A stretch of 64,000 nucleotides of DNA. Origin: Ascoidea rubescens DSM 1968 (taxonomy: Eukaryota > Ascomycota > Saccharomycetes > Ascoideales > Ascoideaceae). A program made the position numbers and the translations under genes. Positions 47,716 to 58,558 of the stretch are shown in pieces. The stretch covers positions 567,369 through 631,368 of the forward strand of contig NW_017962916.1 of NCBI RefSeq assembly GCF_001661345.1. The letters are read 5' to 3'. The notes below the pieces were generated by a model that worked only from the letters and a program-made list of their open reading frames with translations, was not told where the DNA came from and searched no databases. Every line of letters starts with the position of its first letter. Positions within the stretch are counted from its first letter, which is position 1.

Positions 47716-50700
47716 ATGAAAAAAATGAGATGGACCTCAAGAAACAAACGTCGTAGTGTTTCTCACATTAAAAACTTTTCAAATTTACCAATCAATAATA
47801 ACAATAATAACAATAATAATAATATTTCTAATAATAACTCTAACAATAACAACAATAACAACAATAACAACAATAATAACAATAATAACAATAACAATAT
47901 TACTAATAACGACTCTAATTCTATTTCTATCTCTAATTCTAATTATAACAACTCAAATTCTGACTTAATACCTGATATTTCTCAATTTAACACTACTAAC
48001 AACAACACCAACAACTTTAACAACTCTGTCTCTTCCTTTAACTACCAAAACTCCTCCTCTCTATCGCCTCGCTCTTCTTCCTCTTCAACTCTCGACAACA
48101 TCCCTCCCTCCTTCCACAAAAACCCCTCCTCTTCCTCCTTCAACAACTCCTTCAACAACTCCTACTCAAACCACACTTCTGACAATAACAATAACAACAA
48201 CAGCAACAGCAACAGCAACAACAACAATACTTCCCTATCCAATTCAATATCAACTCTAACTCCAAAGACACAACCCCACTACCAACAATCAAAACAAGAT
48301 TCCTCTGATTCCTCCTCCATCTCAAACTCAATCGTCTCTTCCAATCAAAATATGACTGTTGTGGTCGACAAAAAACCTGAAATTTATTCAATCAACAACA
48401 ACAACAACAATAACAATAAAATAAAAAATCTACAACACTCATTTCAAGACCTCTCCATTTCTTCAATGCCAAAGATAAACAACATCTCCTCCCCCTCAAA
48501 CGTCAAACTAGACTACAGTGCACAGAACATATCCTCTCTAATCAATTCACAACCATCCTGCTCAACAACTGCCACCTCAAACATAAACTCTCTGTCTCTA
48601 AAGGAATCCTACGAATACGACTCCTCCATACTAACTTCATCTACTCTAGTCGAAAACCTCAACAGATACGATCTATCCCACGACGAAAATCATCATCATC
48701 ATCAAAACAACAACAACAACAACAACAATCACTCCCACTACACTACAAACCACAACGATGATCCCAATCTCAACCCCACCATCAACATCAACACCACAAA
48801 TGACTCAAACAACAACTCCTCCTCCTTTGTAAACTCTTTCAAAAACTCTTCCTCAACCTCAAATTTAAACATAAACATGTCCTTCAACTCAATTCACTCA
48901 AATCACTCCCACCCAAAACTAAACGCCAACAACTACGATAACTACTCCTTCAAAACAGGCTGGCTCAACAAAACAAGCTCCAACGTTAATAGTTGGTCAA
49001 ACAATATCAACCCTGATTCATGGAGACTATACAAAGCTGAACTAAAAGGTCCCAGCCTACTCCTCTACAAACCTCCCAACGATCTAGGTGTTAAAAACTT
49101 CGACCCAAATCTAGACTTGAATAAACAAATCCTATATCCCCAAATCGACGAAGAGTTTCAACCCCAGTCCTCCTCCATACCAAACCCTTCCACTTCCTCA
49201 ATAATATCTTCAAATCAACTGTCCTCAAATCAAATACGACATTCCAGAAATATGTCGACAATTAACAATCAACCCCAATCCATAAACCAAAAATCATCAA
49301 ACAACAACAACAGCAATGCTAACACTAATACTAATAATGACAATAATAACATTGATGATAAAAACAACTCCCATAACTCTGATACTCAATGCTCAACCTC
49401 TTTACGATCCACTTCAACTATAAAAATAAATAAAATCTTATCTCCAATATCTATCCCAACCATCAAACCAAAACTAACTTACCTCTCAGCCAACTACCCT
49501 CATCCTCAATTGAAGCTAGATATCAACACTGGCTCGATTCTATCTGGCACTCTAGAAGCAATCTGTCATACTGTCCTATTTAACGATTCCGAATCTGAAA
49601 AATTCATCGACTCAATCCTAAGTATTGTCCCTCTTTTTGGCGATATCAAAGAATGCATTGAATACTTTATCGAATACTCAATCACCTTCACTTCCAACCC
49701 ACAACAATTGAAAAAATGCATATCAAACTTAAAATTCCCAATACCCCAGAACATTTATACCACAATCCAAATCTCAGAACAAATAGACTCAAAAATTACA
49801 ACAAGACTAGGCTCAGTTGTTGTTAAAATTCAAGACAGATTTTCCGGAATGCTATTAGACCAAAACATCTTTGAAAACTTGTTAAGATTACTAGAACTAA
49901 TCACTATACATAATCAAGAATTCGGCTTATCCCTAAAAAATTCTGTTCAAAACAAACAAATCGAAATGACTGAACTACTCGTCTTCAACAAAAATAACCT
50001 CGCAAGACCTTTAAAAGAAGAACAGTCCTTATCCGCCGAAAGATTTCTACAAATCGAACTAAATGAATTTGCTGATCAAATAAATCTAATGGATCTAAGA
50101 TTCAATCAAGAATGGAACCCTAAAACTGACCCTTCCCTACTATATGAAACTGGTTACACCTACTCTCGCTACAATCCTCTAATTTATGACGCTATATCAA
50201 ATATCCATTACTTGGGCAGATTGCTAGTAGACCATTTATTTGTCGACGAAAAATCTAGAAATAATCCCGAATTTCGTGCAGAAATATTAAGCCGTTGGAT
50301 TCTATTAGGACTGTTATTCGATCAAAAAGGTGATATGGTTAGTTGGTTGGCTATTGCCTCCGTAATATGCTCAATCCCAGTTCTAAGATTACGCAAAACT
50401 TGGTCCTTTATTGAGTCAAAGGTTCAGAAAATTGCTTCATCCCAATTTGCTCCTGTCATTTTTGAACTTGATAGAAGAAGTTTAATATCAGAAGCTACTC
50501 ACAAGACTGCTTATCATGTCATAGCTCCTCAAGGAATCGGTAAAACATACTCTAAAAACAGAGTTGTCCCTTATTTTGGTGATCTAAGTATCAAAATGGT
50601 TGCTAGCTCGAATATTAAACAATGCGAAAAGAGAGATCAGCGTATTAAAATCTCATTTTCAAGATGGGATGAATACCTAGACCAAGTCCAAGATATAAAA

Positions 50701-53700
50701 GATTTTGGCCCATTTCCTAAACCCATCCCGGGCCTTCAAAAATTATTATATAATTTACTAAACACACATGTCTCATTGCCACCACTTAAGCAAGAAGATA
50801 TAATGGAATTATCCTTAGAAGTTGAATCAAATTATACTGGAAACTTTTTCGAATATCATTTCTTACCGAAAACTCCTTTTACTAATGGAGGTTTTGCTCC
50901 AATTGTATTTAATGAAGTCTTACCATATTATAAATTTTTAGACCAAGATTCATTGTTGGAGGCCAGTGGAATTCCAAAAAACAGAAAAAGAGAGAGAGAG
51001 AAAGAAAGAAGGTTGGCCATTGCAAAAGAGTTTGGTGAAGATGGTGAGCGTCTAGAAAGAAAAATTGATCACATAACAGCGCCAAATATGAATGCTCATA
51101 TTACTGGCATTGATGAGGTGGACATTTTAAACTATTCAGCAACTATTAAACTTGAAAGTCATAACCTTTTCATGGATTATGTCAAAGACATTTTTAATAT
51201 CGACACATCAATATTTCATATATCTGATGGAATTGTATTTAAAACACAAAACGATAACGGTTTTAAGTTTCCGGGCTTTTCAGGGAACGACGAAGACAAT
51301 AAATTTAGAAACAGTAAAAGAGTTTCTGTTGTTGATTCAAATGATGTTTTCAATATTTTGGATAAGCCTATATCAATTAATGTTGTTCTAAAATCTGTAT
51401 CACTTGAGAGATTAATTGATATATTAGTTTTAACCCCTGGCATATTTTCTCATTTTATTGAAAAAGCAGACATTGATAAATATTTTTCTATGATTCAAAC
51501 CGATCAAAACAGTGTTGGATATAATTTTGTCAATTTAAATATGGATTTAAGACTATTTACTGCTACATTTTTTGCCTGCTACAGAAGTTTCTGCTGTCCA
51601 ATACAATTACTAAAAAGTCTTGGAAGACGTTTTGTGGGTGCTAAATCTGCTGCAATATCTATTCAAAGACTAAAAGAAAGTAACTATCATACTGAAGACC
51701 ATGTTTTCCCAGATTGGGATTCATCAAGTGGAATCGATGATCCTGAAGTAAACTGGAAATATGCTGGGCAAATTGGAATAGGAGTTCTTGAAGCATTATA
51801 TATCATGGTTTCCGATCATTTTAGTGACTTTGCTGATGATCTATCTACCAGACAAATGTTTTTAGAAATTTTGAAAATTATCGATCAAGAAGTTTCATTA
51901 GATTGGAAAACAATTCTTTCTAGATATAAATACACCGAGCAATATGCAGAACTCAAGCCACTATTTGAAAGGCTTTTGTCATTATACAAAAAGATTAGAA
52001 AAACATACATCAAAAAATCCTACAGGCCTATTGATCCTTATATGAAAACTCAGACCTATAGCTCGACTTTATCTACAATTCCTCATAATGGGTTGTTACC
52101 TTCTTCCAGCCTATTTAACGAAATTGAAGAATTCATAGAAAAACTCGACATTATCATTTGTGAAGCCTTTAACTATATTTCGGTTTCTGATTGGATGACT
52201 GTTTTTGAATTATTGGAAATGCAAATTATCAAAAATCCGACTAGCCTTTTTAACTATAAATCAATGAACACTACGACTTCAGAAGATGACTTAAAGATTT
52301 CAACAATTTTTTTATTTATTGAAACTCTATATGGTGAAAATTCGGATGATTTAATAATAAAAAAATTTCCTCCATCTGTGCAAAGTATTATTGAATTACA
52401 TTCTAGGATTGAACATTATTTTAAAGCGTTGATTACAGATCCAAAAATTACCATTGTTGAACGTCGTGGAAGAATGGCTACAATACTAACAATGCTCAAA
52501 ATTTCTCGTTGCAGAATGGAGAGCTTAGATTTATTCATTGAAAACTCACAAGTAAGTTCTTCAGCTCACATTCCATCCTTTCTTGAATCATGTATTTCTC
52601 AAGCTATCATTTCTCCAGAAAGTAGGTGGTTTGTAAATACCTGGATATACACATCTGCCAAAATTAATACTGGAAAGAATATTTATAAATGGGATACTTT
52701 ATCCGACTTATTACCGGTATTTCCTTCATCTATTCTTAGTGATGGGTTGAAGCATAATTTGACTCCTTGTGTGGGTTGGTTGGTCGAGAGATTGCTTGAG
52801 ATAGCGTTGTATATTCCAAATATATCTGTTCAAGATAGCAAGTTGATTAACTTTGATAAACGTCGTTTTCTTTTTAATACCGTAACGTCCGTGCTAGAAA
52901 TGAAGCCATTTGAATATAATATTACACCAGAAGAGTTTGATCATATCAAAAATAATTTTGCATTTCTTTATGTTTTGAAAAAAGATCCTTTCAAAATTTC
53001 AGATATCAGAAATACTTCTCAAAGAGAAAATAAAGAATACTCTAGAAATGAACAAAGAAATAGATTATTTTCGACTTTAGTCAAAGCTGAATATGATAAA
53101 TTGAGTAGAGATAGCAAAAAGAGAGATATGTTGGAGATTCATGAGAATAAGTACCGCAACCAAAAATTTCCTATTTCACAATTCACCTCTAATATCACAA
53201 CTGGAAACAGACCAACCCATCACCAACCAACAACGTCTTCATCTTCTTCTATTCACTCCTTGCAAAATTCAAAACGTACTCAAACTAATTCTAGTAATAA
53301 TTTGAATGAAAAATCTAACGGTTTCCAATCAAATTCGAAACAAAATGGTAGATTTAGAATTGGAGGGTTGTTTAAGAGCGCTGTCAGACCATTTTCAATC
53401 AATGTTGGAAATTCATGGGCAACTGATAAAGTATGTGCTCCATCAGAACTTCCAAACCCTTATACAATTAACGATCTGAGATCAAAACCTTTGTTTCAAA
53501 TATCCTTATTTGAGTGCAAACCATTAATTATCCACTCTTCATCTATTCAAGGTTTTTTCAAAATAGTATCTCTATCTGGTGAAGAATATTCGTTTCAAGC
53601 TGCAAATAACAGAGAAGCTTCTGATTGGGTCAAAACCCTTCAACTTTCTAAAAGATACAATTACTTGTCAAAGGATTCCAAATGTAATAGCGACACTAAA

Positions 53701-54303
53701 GTATTTGGCGTTCCAATTCAAGATGTCTGCGAAAGAGAAGGCAGATACGTTCCTAGTGTCGTTGAAGATTTGTTATCTGAAATTGAAAAACGCGGGTTAG
53801 ATGAAGTTGGTCTTTACAGAGTTCCTGGGGCTGTAGCCAACATTCAAGCTTTGAAACTTGCTTTTGACGAGGGCGAACGCATTTCTATGAATGATCAACG
53901 CTGGTCAGAAATCAATACATTAGCCGGATGTTTTAAATTATATTTAAGAGAGTTGCCTGATTCCCTTTTAACATCTGAAATGTTGCCCAGTTTTGTTTCA
54001 GCTGCCAAATCTGAAGATGTAATTGGTACTTTACGTGATCTCGTACGTCAATTACCAAAGTATAACTATTATCTTTTGAAAAGATTGGTCGAGCATTTAA
54101 ATAAAGTGACTGAGAAATCCGAAAGCAATCGTATGGATGCACCAAACCTTGCAATGGTGTTTTCCATGAGTTTTTTGAGTGATGATGACTATGGTTCTAA
54201 CTTGGGATCCTTGCAAACAATTTTAAATTTGATGATTAAGACTCCATATGATTTTTTTGAAAATACTTCTATGGATAGAGCAAGTGCTGTTTACCTTTTT
54301 TAA
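47716..54303 (+). CDS. BEM2: Rho GTPase-activating protein Bem2
   Basis: Bem2 turns off Rho1/Cdc42-type GTPases in polarity and cytoskeleton control. From the ATG at 47716 it has 2195 residues (2167 in S. cerevisiae). The order is an Asn/Ser-rich region with poly-Asn runs (about 30-420), a PH-like segment FKTGWLNKTSSN ... WRLYKAELKGPSLLLYK (about 411-450), a RasGEF-like core (about 850-1650), a second PH domain (about 1880-1980) and a RhoGAP domain (about 1995-2190) with the arginine finger in GLYRVPGA, then KLYLRELPDSLL and MDAPNLAMVF. The open frame upstream adds 117 hydrophobic residues without any Met and is not coding. The N-terminal repeats are AAC/AAT arrays, likely length-polymorphic. 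Confidence 0.94.
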   Translation: MKKMRWTSRNKRRSVSHIKNFSNLPINNNNNNNNNNISNNNSNNNNNNNNNNNNNNNNNNNITNNDSNSISISNSNYNNSNSDLIPDISQFNTTNNNTNNFNNSVSSFNYQNSSSLSPRSSSSSTLDNIPPSFHKNPSSSSFNNSFNNSYSNHTSDNNNNNNSNSNSNNNNTSLSNSISTLTPKTQPHYQQSKQDSSDSSSISNSIVSSNQNMTVVVDKKPEIYSINNNNNNNNKIKNLQHSFQDLSISSMPKINNISSPSNVKLDYSAQNISSLINSQPSCSTTATSNINSLSLKESYEYDSSILTSSTLVENLNRYDLSHDENHHHHQNNNNNNNNHSHYTTNHNDDPNLNPTININTTNDSNNNSSSFVNSFKNSSSTSNLNINMSFNSIHSNHSHPKLNANNYDNYSFKTGWLNKTSSNVNSWSNNINPDSWRLYKAELKGPSLLLYKPPNDLGVKNFDPNLDLNKQILYPQIDEEFQPQSSSIPNPSTSSIISSNQLSSNQIRHSRNMSTINNQPQSINQKSSNNNNSNANTNTNNDNNNIDDKNNSHNSDTQCSTSLRSTSTIKINKILSPISIPTIKPKLTYLSANYPHPQLKLDINTGSILSGTLEAICHTVLFNDSESEKFIDSILSIVPLFGDIKECIEYFIEYSITFTSNPQQLKKCISNLKFPIPQNIYTTIQISEQIDSKITTRLGSVVVKIQDRFSGMLLDQNIFENLLRLLELITIHNQEFGLSLKNSVQNKQIEMTELLVFNKNNLARPLKEEQSLSAERFLQIELNEFADQINLMDLRFNQEWNPKTDPSLLYETGYTYSRYNPLIYDAISNIHYLGRLLVDHLFVDEKSRNNPEFRAEILSRWILLGLLFDQKGDMVSWLAIASVICSIPVLRLRKTWSFIESKVQKIASSQFAPVIFELDRRSLISEATHKTAYHVIAPQGIGKTYSKNRVVPYFGDLSIKMVASSNIKQCEKRDQRIKISFSRWDEYLDQVQDIKDFGPFPKPIPGLQKLLYNLLNTHVSLPPLKQEDIMELSLEVESNYTGNFFEYHFLPKTPFTNGGFAPIVFNEVLPYYKFLDQDSLLEASGIPKNRKREREKERRLAIAKEFGEDGERLERKIDHITAPNMNAHITGIDEVDILNYSATIKLESHNLFMDYVKDIFNIDTSIFHISDGIVFKTQNDNGFKFPGFSGNDEDNKFRNSKRVSVVDSNDVFNILDKPISINVVLKSVSLERLIDILVLTPGIFSHFIEKADIDKYFSMIQTDQNSVGYNFVNLNMDLRLFTATFFACYRSFCCPIQLLKSLGRRFVGAKSAAISIQRLKESNYHTEDHVFPDWDSSSGIDDPEVNWKYAGQIGIGVLEALYIMVSDHFSDFADDLSTRQMFLEILKIIDQEVSLDWKTILSRYKYTEQYAELKPLFERLLSLYKKIRKTYIKKSYRPIDPYMKTQTYSSTLSTIPHNGLLPSSSLFNEIEEFIEKLDIIICEAFNYISVSDWMTVFELLEMQIIKNPTSLFNYKSMNTTTSEDDLKISTIFLFIETLYGENSDDLIIKKFPPSVQSIIELHSRIEHYFKALITDPKITIVERRGRMATILTMLKISRCRMESLDLFIENSQVSSSAHIPSFLESCISQAIISPESRWFVNTWIYTSAKINTGKNIYKWDTLSDLLPVFPSSILSDGLKHNLTPCVGWLVERLLEIALYIPNISVQDSKLINFDKRRFLFNTVTSVLEMKPFEYNITPEEFDHIKNNFAFLYVLKKDPFKISDIRNTSQRENKEYSRNEQRNRLFSTLVKAEYDKLSRDSKKRDMLEIHENKYRNQKFPISQFTSNITTGNRPTHHQPTTSSSSSIHSLQNSKRTQTNSSNNLNEKSNGFQSNSKQNGRFRIGGLFKSAVRPFSINVGNSWATDKVCAPSELPNPYTINDLRSKPLFQISLFECKPLIIHSSSIQGFFKIVSLSGEEYSFQAANNREASDWVKTLQLSKRYNYLSKDSKCNSDTKVFGVPIQDVCEREGRYVPSVVEDLLSEIEKRGLDEVGLYRVPGAVANIQALKLAFDEGERISMNDQRWSEINTLAGCFKLYLRELPDSLLTSEMLPSFVSAAKSEDVIGTLRDLVRQLPKYNYYLLKRLVEHLNKVTEKSESNRMDAPNLAMVFSMSFLSDDDYGSNLGSLQTILNLMIKTPYDFFENTSMDRASAVYLF

Positions 54304-54957
54304 CTACATAACCCTTTAAACATCGGGTATAAAAATAATTATGTTTGATTGTAATTATGTTTTAATTTTTTTTTATTTTTGTTAAATTTAATGTTTGCCT
54401 AAAATTTTGGGGTTGCTTATGCTTTTGGGTGTTGATTATGTTCCTATCTCAATCTTTGTTTTGCTCTTGAACCGGCAAATCCAACTAATACTTATCGGAC
54501 TTTTTTTAATTTGTTGTAAATTTTATTTCCTATTAAATTTTTTTAATTGATTTTAATTTTCCTCCATTTTCCTTCATTTTACTTGATTTACTGTTATACT
54601 TAATAGTTTTGCTTTGTTTATTATTATATTTATTATTATATCTATTATTATATTTATTTATTACCTTTATTATTATGTTTCAATTTCTATTATTTTCACT
54701 GTTTATTTATTGATTGATTTCCTTCAAGGTATATTATTGTTTATTGTTTCAAGTTTTAAGTTTCAAGTCTTAAGTTTCTTGAAGCCCTTTATTTTTTATT
54801 TTTTTGTTTTAACAACTTTAGTTTTATATTTTTAGAAAGTATTTTTTTATTCTCAATATAGTTTGTAAAACAATTTTTAATTAATAATTTTTAAACGAAT
54901 GTTAAGATTGTGTAAATTATCAAAAAGTAGAACTGAAGAATATCAAGCAATAGTTCT
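54304..54957. other. Convergent intergenic region BEM2/DHR2
   Basis: Very T-rich on the plus strand with TTATTATAT runs near 54617-54670. Nothing gene-like is seen, and frames here are hydrophobic artefacts of T-rich DNA. Confidence 0.6.
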
Positions 54958-57174
54958 TCAGGTATCAAGAGAAACCTTTGCTGTTAAGCCAGTTGGAAAA
55001 ACCTCTTGCATCCATGAAACCTCAATAGCAGAGCAATTTCTAGCATATCCTTTAGTGGTAAACACAAATTCAGTGTACATTATTGCTTCTTGTTTGGTAC
55101 CAAAAATCAACGAAGAAGGATGGATCGAGATCAATTGACCTGAAGTCACAGTTCTATAAGATCTATCAGGAAGCCCCAAGGCAGTATTTGTAAAAAAACC
55201 TTTTAAAAAGGACTTTAATATATCACTAACATTGAATGCTTTTGTCAACTTTTCAGACATCATGTCTGAGTCATTTTCACCATCTAAATATAAGATGTGT
55301 TTATTGTGTTTTCTGTCGCTTTTAAGCATTGTGTTCATATAATCATTTAGCTGTTTTCTAATTCTGAGAACATTTTGAAATCCTCTGAAATTTAAAGACA
55401 ATTCTTCACACCATTTTTTTTTCTGTTTGTCATTATTGATATCAACAAAATAATCAAAGAGCTCTTTAAACATCAATAAGTCGCCAAATCTTGAACCTAA
55501 ATTGCATAAATTTCTTCTTTTTTCATTCACTTCATCTCGAACTTCAGGTAGTGGATTGAATATAAGATTTTGAACATTTAGACAAGCTACAATATCAATG
55601 ACAGGTTGAAGGCAATTTAAATCAAAAGCTGTTAGCAAGACCACTGCTAGTTGAGGAGGAACAGGAAAAATAGCCATTTTGTTGCCTAGTTTTGTTATTT
55701 TGCCATTGTCATCCAATGCCTTTAAGATATACAACTGCTGTAAAGCTGAAAATAGAGACTCTTCACCAGGATGTTCAATCCATGACCAATTGATTATATC
55801 ATCTACATTTAATTTTTTTAACATTAGTATGGGATGGGATAAGTCAGTTCTAGAAATCTCAGCTTCAGTTTGATGAGGTAATTTTAGATAATCATTTTCA
55901 GTATATAAACGATAAGTTTTTCCTGGTCTTTCTCTCCCAGCTCTACCTGATCTTTGAGTTGCGGAAGCTTGAGATATTGGGACAGTCAATAATGTAGCCA
56001 AACCTAGACTATGCCTCCATATTTTGATCTTTCTCAAACCTGAATCGATAACATATCTGACACCAGGAACTGTTAAGGAAGTCTCTGCAATGTTAGTTGC
56101 AAGAATTACTTTTCGTTTATTTGGACGTAATTTTTGGAAAACTTTTAGTTGTTGATGAGGTGGTAAGGCAGCGTAAAGAGGCAAGGGAACCAAAATTGGA
56201 GCCTCTTTAGGAATGAATGGTGCCAATTTTTCAAGAGATAAAACGCATTTATCGATTTCCTCTTGACCAGCAAAAAAAGCCAAAATGTCACCATCTGGTT
56301 CTGCTTGGTTTATTTGAAGTACTGCTTTTATCATCGATTCCACGATATCATTGGATGGTTGTGATAGGTATAATCTATCAACTGGATACATTTTTCCTTG
56401 AACAAATAATACGTCAGCATTATCAAAGAATTTAGAAAAACGATCAGCTTCTAGAGTAGCAGACATGATTATTAATTTCAAATCACTAGGTCTCTTTTTT
56501 AATAAATCCTTTAAAAAGCCCATTAGTAAATCTGTTAGTATTGTTCTTTCATGAGCTTCGTCGATAATTATAGTGGAATAGTCAGTCAAATCTAGGTCCA
56601 ACATTACTTCTCTCAAAAGCATACCATCGGTCAAATATTTAAGTTTTGTTCTTTTGATTGAAGATTTATTATCAAAACGAACCGAATAACCAACTTGATC
56701 GCCTACGCATGTGCCATATTCTTCGGCAACTCTGGTGGCCAAATTTATAGCAGCAACTCTTCTTGGTTGAGTGACAGCTATCTTTTTGTCGTTTAATGGA
56801 ATTAAAAACTGGGGTATTTGAGTGGATTTACCAGAACCTGTTTCTCCGATAAGGACAGTTACTTGATTTTTTTGAATATAAGAAAGAATCTTTTTCTTTG
56901 CTGAATATACAGGCAAGGTTTTTCTAACAATTAGTAGCTCCTTTGCCCTTTTTTTAATAGAGAAAGGATCTGAGCTCAATTGGGATTCCTGCTGGTCTTC
57001 TTCGTCATCTGTATGGTAATATACTATTTTTCTCTTTTGTTTCTTTAAAGGTGGGATCTTTTCAGTGATTTTTTTTGAATTCTTGTCGGAACTGTTGGGT
57101 ATTTTTCTTGTTTTGAAATTGTCTTCGAGTCTTTTCACAGCATTTCTCTTATGTGAATGTTTTCTGTTCTGCAT
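54958..57174 (-). CDS. DHR2: DEAH-box RNA helicase of ribosome biogenesis
   Basis: Dhr2 is a nucleolar DEAH helicase needed for 18S rRNA processing. The 738 residues (735 in S. cerevisiae) show Walker A GETGSGKS (110-117), TQPRRVAA, DEAH (205-208), SAT (238-240), then TNIAETSLTVPGV and QRSGRAGRERPGK, followed by winged-helix, HA2-type and OB-fold regions including LPDRSYRTVTSGQLISIHPSS and MYTEFVFTTKGYARN. The sequence tracks Dhr2 closely (KIKIWRHSLGLATLLTVPIS) rather than Prp2, Prp22 or Prp43. The basic N-terminus (RKHSHKRNAVKR) fits nucleolar targeting. The ATG at 57174 is the first in frame. Confidence 0.94.
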   Translation of the reverse strand: MQNRKHSHKRNAVKRLEDNFKTRKIPNSSDKNSKKITEKIPPLKKQKRKIVYYHTDDEEDQQESQLSSDPFSIKKRAKELLIVRKTLPVYSAKKKILSYIQKNQVTVLIGETGSGKSTQIPQFLIPLNDKKIAVTQPRRVAAINLATRVAEEYGTCVGDQVGYSVRFDNKSSIKRTKLKYLTDGMLLREVMLDLDLTDYSTIIIDEAHERTILTDLLMGFLKDLLKKRPSDLKLIIMSATLEADRFSKFFDNADVLFVQGKMYPVDRLYLSQPSNDIVESMIKAVLQINQAEPDGDILAFFAGQEEIDKCVLSLEKLAPFIPKEAPILVPLPLYAALPPHQQLKVFQKLRPNKRKVILATNIAETSLTVPGVRYVIDSGLRKIKIWRHSLGLATLLTVPISQASATQRSGRAGRERPGKTYRLYTENDYLKLPHQTEAEISRTDLSHPILMLKKLNVDDIINWSWIEHPGEESLFSALQQLYILKALDDNGKITKLGNKMAIFPVPPQLAVVLLTAFDLNCLQPVIDIVACLNVQNLIFNPLPEVRDEVNEKRRNLCNLGSRFGDLLMFKELFDYFVDINNDKQKKKWCEELSLNFRGFQNVLRIRKQLNDYMNTMLKSDRKHNKHILYLDGENDSDMMSEKLTKAFNVSDILKSFLKGFFTNTALGLPDRSYRTVTSGQLISIHPSSLIFGTKQEAIMYTEFVFTTKGYARNCSAIEVSWMQEVFPTGLTAKVSLDT

Positions 57175-57823
57175 TTTTTGGGTCTAGAAAACTCGAGAGG
57201 CATTCAAGAAGGCAAACCTGTTTTCTCCTGGTGTTGTTATGAAAAGTTTCAGCTCAAGAGCTAAAAATGTGGAAAAAAAAAAGAATTAGACTTTTGAACC
57301 AGTGACACGGATTCCAAAAATTTTTATGTTTTTGTCTCACAGGTTTTGTGATTTTTGGAATTGCAAAAATTCTGTGGACTCGTGAAAATAGAAAATGTGA
57401 TTATTGGATATGGAAACAAGTGATTATAAAGATAATCAAGATAATTGAAGCAAAGATGGAAATGGAAATAGAAATGAAAATGAAAATGAAAATGAAATTC
57501 TAGTAGTGATGACGAATCAGAAAGGAATTGGGCTTATAAATATACAAAAAAAATTACACAAGCTTTGAAAGGAAGTTTGAGAGAATGTTGGTTTAGTGAT
57601 TTTAGGGGAGAGTAAAGTTAGAAAGCAATTTTATGAGATAGAGGGTATATATGATTAGAAGCAAAAATACCAAGAGATAATTGATATCAAGACAAAAGTG
57701 AAGAAAAAAAATGTGGTGCTAATAGTAGTGGTTACCCCAAGGCAATTGATGTTGATGCGATGTTGATTCTGACAATTTACTCTAGCAGCAGTGGTAATGA
57801 GAATAGGAATAAAAGTAGCCAGA
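57175..57823. other. DHR2 upstream region and WIP1 3' flank
   Basis: AT-rich with an AAATGG/AAATGA repeat at about 57452-57497. No gene or RNA is recognised. Confidence 0.6.
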
Positions 57824-58087
57824 TCAGCCTTTGAATTTCTTTAGCATTTTCTCCTTGATGTTGTTCAAATGAACCAAATTCAAATCGTTGGAGTTGTCCT
57901 TCTCCTTGAGAAGTTTGATTTCGTTGACTATGGAGTTGATAAACAAGACGTAGTTCAAGTAGATAACCAAGTCTGCAGAGTCATTTTTGAATCTGATTTT
58001 GTCGTCATGGGCTTCAGAAATAAAAGCAGCCCTGGCCCTGAGAGCCTTTCTGAAGGAGGACCTCTTGATTTTCTTAAAGGGAGCCAT
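57824..58087 (-). CDS. WIP1: CENP-W-like histone-fold inner kinetochore protein
   Basis: Wip1/CENP-W pairs with Cnn1/CENP-T in a histone-fold dimer of the constitutive centromere-associated network, where it binds centromeric DNA. The 87 residues have a basic start (MAPFKKIKRSSFRKALRARA) followed by the histone-fold core with DSADLVIYLNYVLFINSIVN, aligned with the human CENP-W segment SGDLLVHLNCLLFVHRLAEE, and a closing NLVHLNNIKEKMLKKFKG that matches the human C-terminal VLAAAKVILKKSRG. Human CENP-W is 88 residues. The identification rests on this remembered similarity, and other small histone-fold proteins remain possible. The ATG at 58087 is well placed. Confidence 0.78.
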   Translation of the reverse strand: MAPFKKIKRSSFRKALRARAAFISEAHDDKIRFKNDSADLVIYLNYVLFINSIVNEIKLLKEKDNSNDLNLVHLNNIKEKMLKKFKG

Positions 58088-58558
58088 CTAAGCAATGTCG
58101 TGAGTAACAGTATGAGCAGCGGTGCTGTGATATGGAAAAGAGTAGCCATTTCACCTTTCAACCCAAAGTCGGATTATATCTGCACACAGCTGCACCAACA
58201 CGTGTAACTGAAAGATCCAGCCCAGCGGCTCTGATCTGCCGAGACCCATCTTGCTGGCGCTGATGCCATTTGCGCCGAGCCCTTGGTCCAGGCCTCGGCT
58301 GACACGCGCTGCATATCCGGAGCGCGCATCGGAAAACGCGCTGTGATTGGCGGAGAGGTCGCGGGCAGCGGGCGCGGGCTGGAGGTGCTGCTTCGGAAAT
58401 GGGTCGGGATAGGCCTCAGCGCGCCGGCGGAGCAGAGGTGGGTATATAAGACTCTCGAGCTGTCTGTTTTCTCTCTCAGCTCAGATCCCCAGCTCTTGCC
58501 TGTTGGTCTTTCTTCTTCTCCAGCTTCTTCCTCATCCTCGTCCTGTTTCCTTGCCAAA
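58088..58558. promoter_or_regulatory. Divergent WIP1 / ICL2 promoter with GC-rich island
   Basis: The stretch 58200-58440 is strongly GC-rich. It carries CACGTG at 58199-58204 and a TATATAA at 58443-58449, about 110 bp before the ICL2 ATG. A pyrimidine-rich leader follows. The long frame across the island lacks an ATG until the ICL2 start. Confidence 0.55.
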